In this document: piece by piece, positions 55,829 through 62,883 of the stretch
How positions within the stretch are numbered: the stretch's first letter is position 1
Layout: each line of letters opens with the position of its first letter
Source of the DNA: an uncultured Bacteroidales bacterium
GTDB lineage: Bacteria > Bacteroidota > Bacteroidia > Bacteroidales > UBA11471
Assembly (NCBI GenBank): GCA_947625885.1
Contig: CANQQA010000007.1
Span: forward strand, 27,821 to 91,820
DNA length: 64,000 bases
Reading direction: 5' to 3'
Translations under genes and position numbers: made by a program
Notes under the pieces: model-generated
What the model was told of the DNA's origin: nothing
The model's database searches: none
Seen by the model: only the letters and a program-made list of their open reading frames with translations

Positions 55829-56842
55829 ATGGAAGATTTCGACATACGGCAACAGCGCTACGACAAGGAGCAGGAGTTTGAAAAAGCCCTGCGCCCGCTC
55901 GTGTTCGGCGATTTCAACGGACAGGAAAAAATCATCGAAAACCTGCGCGTGTTCGTCGAGGCAGCCAAGATGCGCGGCGAAGCGCTCGACCACGTGCTGC
56001 TGTACGGACCTCCCGGACTGGGGAAAACGACGCTCTCGAACATCATCGCCAACGAATTGGGCGTAGGTTTCAAAATCACTTCGGGTCCGGTGCTCGACAA
56101 GCCGGGCGACCTCGCTGGCATTCTCACCTCGCTCGAACCCAACGACGTGCTGTTCATCGACGAAATACACCGCCTCAGCCCCATTGTGGAGGAGTATCTC
56201 TATTCGGCGATGGAGGACTTCCGCATCGACATCATGATAGACAAGGGACCGAGTGCGCGCTCGATACAGCTCGACCTCAACCCCTTCACGCTCGTGGGCG
56301 CGACGACCCGCAGCGGTCTGCTCACCGGTCCGCTGCGCGCCCGATTCGGCATCAACTGCCACTTGGAATACTACGACCACACGGTATTGAGCGGCATCGT
56401 GGGGCGCTCGGCGGCGATTCTGCAAGTGCCCTGCACGGAAGAGGCGGCGACGGAAATAGCCCTGCGCAGCCGCGGCACGCCCCGTATCGCCAACGCCCTG
56501 CTGCGGCGGGTGCGCGATTTTGCGCAGGTGAAGGGCAGCGGTCGCATTTCCATAGAGATAGCCCGCGTCGCCCTCGAAGCGCTGAACATCGACCAATACG
56601 GCCTCGACGAAACCGACAACAAAATATTGACGACTATCATCGACAAGTTCGAGGGCGGTCCGGTGGGTCTTACCACCATCGCCACCGCCTTGGGCGAAGA
56701 TGCCGGCACGCTCGAAGAGGTATATGAACCCTACCTCATCAAAGAGGGGTTCATCAAGCGCACCCCGCGCGGGCGCATGGTTACGGAGCTTGCCTACAAA
56801 CATCTGGGGCGGAGCCGCAGCGACAAAGCCATGTTGTTCTGA
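55829..56842 (+). CDS. ruvB: Holliday junction branch-migration helicase RuvB
   Basis: A 337-residue AAA+ ATPase that drives branch migration with RuvA. Walker A GPPGLGKT (residues 60-67), Walker B LFIDE (106-110), sensor/arginine region GATTRSGLL and GPLRARFG, and the C-terminal winged helix ending in [13 protein letters not shown] are all intact. It starts 15 bases after the kinase gene and is followed by the flippase by 15 bases, a pairing often seen in Bacteroides. Confidence 0.97.
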   Translation: MEDFDIRQQRYDKEQEFEKALRPLVFGDFNGQEKIIENLRVFVEAAKMRGEALDHVLLYGPPGLGKTTLSNIIANELGVGFKITSGPVLDKPGDLAGILTSLEPNDVLFIDEIHRLSPIVEEYLYSAMEDFRIDIMIDKGPSARSIQLDLNPFTLVGATTRSGLLTGPLRARFGINCHLEYYDHTVLSGIVGRSAAILQVPCTEEAATEIALRSRGTPRIANALLRRVRDFAQVKGSGRISIEIARVALEALNIDQYGLDETDNKILTTIIDKFEGGPVGLTTIATALGEDAGTLEEVYEPYLIKEGFIKRTPRGRMVTELAYKHLGRSRSDKAMLF

Positions 56843-56857
56843 AAAATTCTTTTGCCT

Positions 56858-58357
56858 ATGTCGGGAATGAAAAGTTTGGCGAAAGACACCGCCGTTTACG
56901 GATTGAGCAGCATCATCGGGCGGTTTCTCAACTGGTGTCTGGTACCCCTCTATACCAACGTCTTTTCGCAAGCCGAGTACGGGGTGGTAACCTACCTCTA
57001 CTCGCTGGTCGCCCTGCTGCTGATTATTCTTACCTACGGGCTGGAAACCGGATTTTTCCGCTTCGCCAATCACGAAAAATACCAAGACCCGATGCGGGTC
57101 TACACGACGGCGCTCCTCTCGCTGGCGGGCACCTCGACGCTCTTTCTCGCGGCAGTGGTCGTATTCCTCGACCCGCTGTCGGCGGCGCTCGGCAGTTCGG
57201 GCGACCCGCGCTACGTGCTGATGCTCGCGGCGACCCTCGCCATCGACGCCTTCACCGCCCTGCCGTTCGCCTACCTGCGCTACCGGCAAAAGGCGCTCCG
57301 CTTCGCCGGCATCAAGCTGCTATCCATTTTCCTGAACATCGGGCTGAACCTCTTTTTCATTCTCCTCTGTCCGGCGATATATGCGCGGCACCCCGAATGG
57401 GTTGCGTGGTGCTACGCGCCCGACTTCGGCGTGGGGTACATTTTCCTCTCCAACCTCATCGCCTCGGGCGTTACGCTGCTGGCGCTGATACCCGAAATTT
57501 TCGCCGCCCGCTTCCGCTTCGACGGCGAGATATGGCGGCGCATGATTGCCTATTCGTTCCCGCTCCTCGTCATGGGGCTTGCCGGCATCATGAACCAGAC
57601 CATCGACAAGCTCATATACCCCGCTTTGGTGGCGGACACCGACTGCGCCATGGCAGAGTTGGGCATCTACGGCGCCAATTACAAAATCGCTATCGTCATG
57701 GTCATGTTCATACAGGCGTTCCGTTTCGCCTACGAGCCTTTCGTATTCGCCAAAAGCCGCAGCCGGGGCGAGGACGCCACAAAGGCATACGTCGATGCCA
57801 TGCACTACTTCATCATCTTCGCGCTGCTCATATTCTTGGGCGTCATGTTCTACCTGCCCGTCTTGAAGTATTTTATCGCCCCTGCCTACTTTTCGGGGCT
57901 GGCGGTGGTGCCTGTCGTCATGGCGGGCGAACTCTTTTTCGGCATCTTCTACAACCTGTCGCTCTGGTACAAGCTCACCGACCGCACCCAATGGGGCACG
58001 TGGCTCTCGCTGCTCGGGCTGGCGGTAACGCTCGCCGTAAACATCGCCTTCGTGCCGCGCTTCGGCTACATGGCTTGCGCGTGGGCGGCGTTCTGCTGCT
58101 ACTTCACCATGATGACGGTGTCGTACCTGCTCGGTCGCAAATACTACCCCGTACCCTACAAAACAGGCGCCGCACTGCGCTACGTCGTTTTGGCGGCGGC
58201 GCTCTACGCCATAGGCTCTCTGCTGCCCGACCGGAGTACGGTCGGACTGCTGGCGGCGCGAACGGGGCTGCTGGCGGTGTTCATCGCCTACGCCATACGC
58301 CGCGACATCGCCCTCGCCGAACTCCCGCTGCTCGGCAAATACTTCCGTAAAAAATAA
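56858..58357 (+). CDS. Polysaccharide flippase (Wzx/MATE-like)
   Basis: A 499-residue integral membrane protein with about 12-14 hydrophobic helices of the polysaccharide biosynthesis (Wzx) class. The cytosolic N-terminus MKSLAKDTAVYGLSSIIGRFLN, in part LAKDTAVYGLSSIIGRFL, is characteristic of a conserved Bacteroidales flippase located after ruvB. It should move a lipid-linked glycan or related isoprenoid intermediate across the inner membrane. MurJ-like lipid II flipping is an alternative. Start at the ATG giving MSGMKSL; an in-frame TTG two codons upstream is unlikely. Confidence 0.87.
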   Translation: MSGMKSLAKDTAVYGLSSIIGRFLNWCLVPLYTNVFSQAEYGVVTYLYSLVALLLIILTYGLETGFFRFANHEKYQDPMRVYTTALLSLAGTSTLFLAAVVVFLDPLSAALGSSGDPRYVLMLAATLAIDAFTALPFAYLRYRQKALRFAGIKLLSIFLNIGLNLFFILLCPAIYARHPEWVAWCYAPDFGVGYIFLSNLIASGVTLLALIPEIFAARFRFDGEIWRRMIAYSFPLLVMGLAGIMNQTIDKLIYPALVADTDCAMAELGIYGANYKIAIVMVMFIQAFRFAYEPFVFAKSRSRGEDATKAYVDAMHYFIIFALLIFLGVMFYLPVLKYFIAPAYFSGLAVVPVVMAGELFFGIFYNLSLWYKLTDRTQWGTWLSLLGLAVTLAVNIAFVPRFGYMACAWAAFCCYFTMMTVSYLLGRKYYPVPYKTGAALRYVVLAAALYAIGSLLPDRSTVGLLAARTGLLAVFIAYAIRRDIALAELPLLGKYFRKK

Positions 58358-58378
58358 TTTCTTGCTCAATGGCTTCCC

Positions 58379-58415
58379 CGCCCGAAGGCTCACTCTCCTT
58401 CGGGCGCGATTTTTA
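58379..58415 (+). terminator. Terminator after the flippase gene
   Basis: A perfect 10-bp stem (CGCCCGAAGG 58379-58388 with 58397-58406), 8-base loop, then CGATTTTTATTT. Confidence 0.85.
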
Positions 58416-58438
58416 TTTCCCTAATTTTAAGACGGGTA

Positions 58439-58469
58439 TTGCAAATTTCAAAAATCGTCGCTATCTTTG
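58439..58469 (+). promoter_or_regulatory. Promoter of the structured RNA candidate
   Basis: TTG (58439-58441), 20-base spacer, TATCTTTG (58462-58469); the expected start is near 58476. It is one of the better promoter matches in the window and is not followed by a protein gene for about 370 bases. Confidence 0.6.
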
Positions 58470-58475
58470 CCCTTG

Positions 58476-58793
58476 CCGATCGCACCGCAGAAGCCCCGAT
58501 CGCGGGGTACAGCGGGGCGGGGGCAAAGACATAAAAAGCGTTTACTTGACGTTTTGTTCTTGATATACAGAAATTCTCGCAAAATTTCATTTGGAGTCAA
58601 GGATAAAGCAACGGTAGATGCCCGTGGATATGTAATAGTTTATTTTTTCGACCGCGTATTTCGGGAGAAATGGCGTCGAAACTGTTGCATATATAAGCGT
58701 GGGCTTCTGCGTTGCCGTCCAACTCCAAAAGGCAATGCGAGAAGCCTCTGTATGAAGGACAGCAACAGGTACAGATTCCTACGCTTTTCGTTT
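58476..58793 (+). ncRNA. Structured non-coding RNA candidate
   Basis: About 315 bases between a strong promoter and a T-rich end (58785-58793), with nested helices. Helix A: CCCCG 58494-58498 with 58503-58507. Helix B: 58570-58575 with 58583-58588. Rod C: 58628-58639 with 58681-58692 (12 bp, two G-U), a 7-base bulge, 58647-58652 with 58675-58680, and a 5-bp tip (58658-58662 with 58667-58671) closed by GGGA. Three-way junction D: closing stem 58696-58701 with 58780-58785, arms 58702-58716 with 58731-58746 and 58747-58752 with 58770-58775. It lacks the RNase P and tmRNA hallmarks. A 6S-type RNA or a Bacteroidales-specific RNA family is likeliest; alternatively a long leader of the next gene. 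Confidence 0.6.
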
Positions 58794-58842
58794 AATAATA
58801 AATCGCCAACGAGGGGATGACCGCGGCAGGAGAATACAAAAA

Positions 58843-59139
58843 ATGAACGAAAATTTACAAGCATTAATCCAAAATGTCTGTTCTGGATTTCCTACATACG
58901 ATGTGGGGGTGAGCAATGTATTCGATCAGCGTAGATTTGTTAGAATGGTTCACTATGCATGGAAACATGAAATTGGATTCCATCCAGACATGTTCAAAAA
59001 CGCCCTAATGAAGACCGACTTATTTCATTCTCTTTCAGAAAACGAAATCGAAACTAAAGCATCCGAACTTTGTCTACAGGCTGACTTCGCAAAGTCAATG
59101 TTCCACGCTGCGTTTGACCTTGAAAATCTTACAATCTGA
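58843..59139 (+). CDS. Uncharacterised 98-residue protein
   Basis: I do not recognise this protein. It is a small, soluble-looking, helix-rich chain without signal peptide, starting MNENLQALIQNV and containing QRRFVRMVHYAWKHEIGF and a C-terminal LCLQADFAKSMFHAAFDL, in part QADFAKSMFHAAF. It ends 5 bases before the BspA-like gene on the same strand, so they are probably co-transcribed. No close promoter is obvious; the RNA candidate lies just upstream. The codon use looks like that of a real gene. Confidence 0.6.
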   Translation: MNENLQALIQNVCSGFPTYDVGVSNVFDQRRFVRMVHYAWKHEIGFHPDMFKNALMKTDLFHSLSENEIETKASELCLQADFAKSMFHAAFDLENLTI

Positions 59140-59144
59140 TAATC

Positions 59145-61403
59145 ATGAAAACAACACTTCAAAAACTTGGGATACTGGCAGCGATGCTGCCGGTATCCCT
59201 GTGCGCTTCGGCGTATGACTTCGTGGCAGACGGCATTGCCTACAAGATAACATCATTTACAGAGTTCGAATGTTCGGTAGTCGCCAACGACAGCAGCTAC
59301 CGAGGCGATATTACAATCCCCGAAACCGTCTCTTTCAACGGCAGAACATTGACCGTCAAATCCATCGGAGACGAAGCCTTTTATCAGGACACAGCTCTGA
59401 CATCGGTAACGATTCCCGCAACCGTTACAACGATAGGGGACTATGTTTTCTGCGAATGCGTCAATCTCCAAACGGTAGCGCTTCCGGACGGTTTAACCGA
59501 TATAAGCAGCTCCACTTTCTACGGATGTTCTTCGATAGAAAGCATCGAACTGCCGGCATCGTTAACGGAAATAGGCGATCTTTGCTTTTCAGATTGTACC
59601 GCCCTGTCGAAAATCGAACTGCCGGCGGCAGTATCGGAACTTCCATATGGATGTTTTAGCGGCTGTTCCAATCTGAAATATATGAACTTGGCAAACGTTG
59701 AAACAATTGGGGATTACGCATTTTCCGGTTGTACTAATCTCGCCGAAGTGAAATTCGGGGACAAATTGCACTCTATTGAAAGATACGCCTTTCAGGCGTG
59801 CGGATTCGAGGAGTTCACGATTCCGAATAGCGTTACTTCGATAGATTCCTATATATTAGAGGGCTGCGATAAATTGCAATCTTTTACACTGGGCAACGGT
59901 ATTACGGAGATAAATAAGGATAATAATCCGATATCCGGTTGTACCAATGTCAAGAAATTCATCATTGCAGACGGATCAGAATCTTTGACGTTTTTTGATG
60001 ACGCCATATATAGAAGCGCCCCTTTTGAATATGTGTACATAGGTAGAGATATGGTTTCAAAAACTAAATACGGGATTCCGTGTTATGATCCTCCTTTTTA
60101 TGATAACACGCATATAAAAACCGTCGAAATCGGGGAATTTGTAACAGACCTCCCTTGCTCCGGGAATTTTCTATATTATGGATTTTTTGAAAATTGTACC
60201 TCGCTCGATTCGATTAAAATTCAGGGTCTGCCAACTATTCACTCTGACTTTGCAGCAGGGGACACCGCCCTTAAATACGTAGAAATTTCAAATAAAACGA
60301 CGAAAATAGATTACAGAGCATTTTCCGGCTGCTCCTCTCTCGAAACAATCGTATTAAAAGCCCTAACGCCCCCGACTTATTATTACGGTTTCACTTCTGA
60401 TCTATATCTCAATTGTCGGCTGCTTATTCCCGAAGGAACAGAGGCATTGTATAAAAATGCTTCGCCGTGGAACAATTTCTGGAATATCGTTGAAAGCCCG
60501 GAATGTTTTTCGGAATTTACGGTAGGAGACCTGAAATACACAATCATTACGGGAAATGAAGTCAGCGTTTCGATAAACGATTCAACCGGAAAACAGAACG
60601 TTCAGATTCCCTCGCAAGTCGAATATAATTCAACGGTTTACAACGTCGTTTCCATAGCCGGAGAGGGTTTTGCAAATTCGACGGAATTGACGGCTATATC
60701 CCTTCCAAGCAGCATTAAGCGAATTGGGGAAAATGCTTTTCAGGGGTGCGACAATCTCAATGTCGTCATTTCAAAAAATCCGGAGGCACCGATTACTTTC
60801 AAAGAAGTTTTCTCTCCGAATATCTATGAAACGGCGACCCTGTTTCTTCCCAATGGCAGAGAATCTTCATACGCAGCAGATACATATTGGAGCCTGTTCA
60901 AGAATATACGCCAATCGGAACTTGTTCCGATCGATTCATTGAAATTCGAGGAGAAAGAACTGGCAATTAATCTGAACGAAAGCAAACAGTTGGTGCCGCA
61001 TATCTATCCCGACAGCGCGTCCATTCAAAAACTCAAATGGACTTCTTCCGCCCCCGACATCGTATCGGTGGCAGATGACGGCACTATCGCCTCGAATACC
61101 CAAAAAGGCGAAGCGACTATCACGGCAACGACAACCGACGGCACCAATATCTCCGACTCCATAATCGTCAAAGTCGGAACGGAAGCCGGTATCGGAGAGG
61201 TAATTTCAGAGAATGCAACCATCAGCGTTTCGGCAGAAAACAATACGATTGTCATAACGGAAAAACTCGCGGAACAAATCGTAAATGTGTACGACATTCA
61301 AGGGCGGCTCATCGCCACCACTACCCAAGACGTTATAAAAAATCTTTCATCGGGATTTTATATCGTATCTGTCGCCGGTAAAACATTCAAAATTACTATT
61401 TAG
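59145..61403 (+). CDS. BspA-like secreted LRR protein with Big2 domain
   Basis: A 752-residue exported protein. Signal peptide about residues 1-23 (LCASA), then a long array of LRR_5/BspA-type repeats (about 45-580; repeating FxxCxxL...VxLPxxLxxIGxxAFxxC, for example VTTIGDYVFCECVNLQTV), a bacterial Ig-like group 2 domain (about 595-680) and a C-terminal T9SS-type or sorting-like tail with VNVYDIQGRLIATT (about 695-752). Such proteins bind host or bacterial surfaces. The repeats are interrupted by an irregular stretch near 285-345. Followed by a strong hairpin. Confidence 0.9.
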   Translation: MKTTLQKLGILAAMLPVSLCASAYDFVADGIAYKITSFTEFECSVVANDSSYRGDITIPETVSFNGRTLTVKSIGDEAFYQDTALTSVTIPATVTTIGDYVFCECVNLQTVALPDGLTDISSSTFYGCSSIESIELPASLTEIGDLCFSDCTALSKIELPAAVSELPYGCFSGCSNLKYMNLANVETIGDYAFSGCTNLAEVKFGDKLHSIERYAFQACGFEEFTIPNSVTSIDSYILEGCDKLQSFTLGNGITEINKDNNPISGCTNVKKFIIADGSESLTFFDDAIYRSAPFEYVYIGRDMVSKTKYGIPCYDPPFYDNTHIKTVEIGEFVTDLPCSGNFLYYGFFENCTSLDSIKIQGLPTIHSDFAAGDTALKYVEISNKTTKIDYRAFSGCSSLETIVLKALTPPTYYYGFTSDLYLNCRLLIPEGTEALYKNASPWNNFWNIVESPECFSEFTVGDLKYTIITGNEVSVSINDSTGKQNVQIPSQVEYNSTVYNVVSIAGEGFANSTELTAISLPSSIKRIGENAFQGCDNLNVVISKNPEAPITFKEVFSPNIYETATLFLPNGRESSYAADTYWSLFKNIRQSELVPIDSLKFEEKELAINLNESKQLVPHIYPDSASIQKLKWTSSAPDIVSVADDGTIASNTQKGEATITATTTDGTNISDSIIVKVGTEAGIGEVISENATISVSAENNTIVITEKLAEQIVNVYDIQGRLIATTTQDVIKNLSSGFYIVSVAGKTFKITI

Positions 61404-61424
61404 CAATAGAAATCTCTAAATAAA

Positions 61425-61450
61425 GGCACCTCGGCATAAGCCGAGGTGCC
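61425..61450 (+). terminator. Terminator-like hairpin after the LRR gene
   Basis: A perfect 11-bp GC-rich stem (61425-61435 with 61440-61450) with an ATAA loop, 21 bases after the stop. No T run follows, so efficiency is uncertain. Confidence 0.6.
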
Positions 61451-61909
61451 GCTGTAAAACGGCTAATTATCCGTTATCCGGTCTGTTGAAGAGATGAACA
61501 TGACGGTTGAAATTCAAGGGCGTGAACTTGGAATTATTTTGAATTTTAATAATAATTAATATGAAGAATTAGTATTATTATTGGATTAAAATAGCCTTGA
61601 AAACAGCTATTTCCATTGCATGTGATTTTTATTTGGATTCCTTAACAGGGATCGTTATTAAAAACTGTGCAAAAAGGCTAATAGATTGGGTATTTAACCG
61701 CTATTTTAATGTTTAAAATTAAAATAGCATACGTCTAATAATAACGAGCATTTAATAAAGCAATGATTCGCGCTATTTGCTGAAAAAAGTGTATCCAAAT
61801 CAAAGACGATGTGCTTTTTTATGAGGTATTTCCGAGCGGAAAATACGTCGGGAATACCTCTTTATATATTGAAACCGGTTGCCGCGGGGGGGGGGACCGG
61901 CGGGGGATG
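61451..61909. other. AT-rich spacer with G10 tract, no gene seen
   Basis: About 460 bases with many short A/T runs and stops in all frames. Two items stand out: a hairpin at 61821-61866 and a run of ten G (61886-61895) close to the end of the HEPN gene. No convincing promoter or ORF is seen. Confidence 0.5.
61823..61866. terminator. Hairpin with two alternative folds
   Basis: An 11-bp stem with one G-U (61823-61833 with 61850-61860), followed by TTTATAT. The inner part can instead form a compact hairpin GTATTTCCG-AG-CGGAAAATAC with one bulged base. Possibly the terminator of the HEPN gene or of the LRR transcript. Confidence 0.4.
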
Positions 61910-62296
61910 TCAGAGCCGGCTTTTTACCCACTGCCGCAGGGCGCTTGTGCGGGTGAGCAGCTCTTTGCAGTAGTTCGGGGTAAGCGCTTTTATAAGACGT
62001 TCTCGGTCAGAAGGGTTGAGAACGACCCTATTCAACGGTTCGAGTTCGTCGATGAAATCGATCTGGTCTTCCGAAAATTCGATGATAATACCCGTCTCGC
62101 CGGCAAGCTGACCCAAGTGGCGGACCTCCGAAAGCGGTTCTTCCAGCACATTGCACCAATAGGCTTTCAGTATCGCCTCGATGGTGCGGTGGCACATCAG
62201 CCCGATATACATATATCGCTGCGCCGAAAACAAGGCGCGCGCCGTATCGAAATCATAATCCGACAACTCCACCCAACCGACAGCTTTTTCTCTCAT
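61910..62296 (-). CDS. HEPN-domain protein
   Basis: A 128-residue helical HEPN protein. Start at the ATG giving MREKAVGWVELSDYDFDTAR, in part WVELSDYDFDTARALF; hydrophobic helix YIGLMCHRTIEAILKAYW and LTPNYCKELLTRTSALRQWV are family-typical. HEPN proteins include RNases of toxin-antitoxin pairs, but I find no clear Rx4-6H catalytic motif, so it may be a binding member. No nucleotidyltransferase (MNT) gene is near; the upstream partner on the same strand is an XRE regulator (68 bases away). The function is therefore open. Confidence 0.75.
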   Translation of the reverse strand: MREKAVGWVELSDYDFDTARALFSAQRYMYIGLMCHRTIEAILKAYWCNVLEEPLSEVRHLGQLAGETGIIIEFSEDQIDFIDELEPLNRVVLNPSDRERLIKALTPNYCKELLTRTSALRQWVKSRL

Positions 62297-62364
62297 AACT
62301 CTTTCCCGTTTTGTTTCTGCAAATATAAACAATTCTATTGATTAACAAACTTTGATATCACCCG

Positions 62365-62685
62365 TTATTTCTTTTTAGACGCTCTTTCGCGCGGTACCAT
62401 ATTCATATCCTGCAAAGCCCTACCGAGTGCATCGTCTTTTGCCAAAGAGAGAATATCATCATCGAGTTGCAGCGCATACAGCACCCGCAGATAGATACCG
62501 ATAGCAACTGTCGGGGCGCCTTTCTCTATGCGCGAAACCGTGAGCGGCGAACAGGTGGCTCGCTCTGCCACCTGCGCGATACTCAAATTACGACGCAACC
62601 GGGCAAACTTTATTTGCTCGCCAACAACCTGCATTTTCTGCTCCAATTTTCGTGGTAACTTAGTACCCATCGTACCCTTTGTCAT
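62365..62685 (-). CDS. XRE-family helix-turn-helix regulator (HipB-like)
   Basis: A 106-residue DNA-binding protein. The HTH (about residues 22-75) contains LRRNLSIAQVAERATCSPLTVSRIEKG, in part SIAQVAERATCSPLTVSRIE, and the C-terminal LRVLYALQLDDDILSLAKDDALGRAL, in part LYALQLDDDILSLA, is typical of HipB-type antitoxins in this order. No hipA follows; the next gene is HEPN. The promoter lies inside a 13-bp inverted repeat (62696-62741), so autoregulation is likely. An ATG five codons in (62670) is an alternative start. Confidence 0.8.
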   Translation of the reverse strand: MTKGTMGTKLPRKLEQKMQVVGEQIKFARLRRNLSIAQVAERATCSPLTVSRIEKGAPTVAIGIYLRVLYALQLDDDILSLAKDDALGRALQDMNMVPRERASKKK

Positions 62686-62695
62686 AATCGTAACA

Positions 62696-62741
62696 TATCA
62701 TATAATATGCAAAGATAGCACTTTTTCTATATTATATGATA
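62696..62741 (-). promoter_or_regulatory. Promoter and operator of the XRE-HEPN unit
   Basis: A perfect 13-bp inverted repeat, TATCATATAATAT at 62696-62708 and its complement at 62729-62741, encloses a minus-strand -7 element TATCTTTG (62710-62717). The element starts two bases from one arm. The layout fits an operator where XRE represses its own transcript. Confidence 0.65.
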
Positions 62742-62815
62742 GATTAATTGATTTTTATTTTCGTGGCACCTATAAATAAAATTTGACGTTCACAGGCTGC
62801 TAAACAAATAAAATG

Positions 62816-62842
62816 ACCTCCGCACATTTGCGGAGGTTTTGA
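62816..62842 (+). terminator. Terminator-like hairpin ahead of the integrase gene
   Basis: A perfect 9-bp stem (62816-62824 with 62829-62837), CATT loop, then TTTGATTTTTT. No plus-strand gene ends here, so it may be an attenuator in the integrase leader or mark the edge of an element. Confidence 0.65.
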
Positions 62843-62883
62843 TTTTTTAATTTGTTCGCCAAAAACTCAAAACAAGAAAGATT

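Noticed and set aside
58476..58793. tmRNA or RNase P RNA as identity of the structured RNA
   Set aside because: No tag reading frame ending in Ala-Ala before a stop, no T-arm-like 3' end, and no GAGGAAAGTCC-type RNase P core.
58467..58820. A 117-codon open frame across the RNA candidate
   Set aside because: It starts only with TTG inside the -7 element and lies over strong RNA helices; a coding role is not supported.
62696..62741. Invertible promoter for phase variation
   Set aside because: The repeat arms are only 20 bases apart and 13 bp long, too close for the usual Bacteroides invertible promoters; an operator is the simpler reading.
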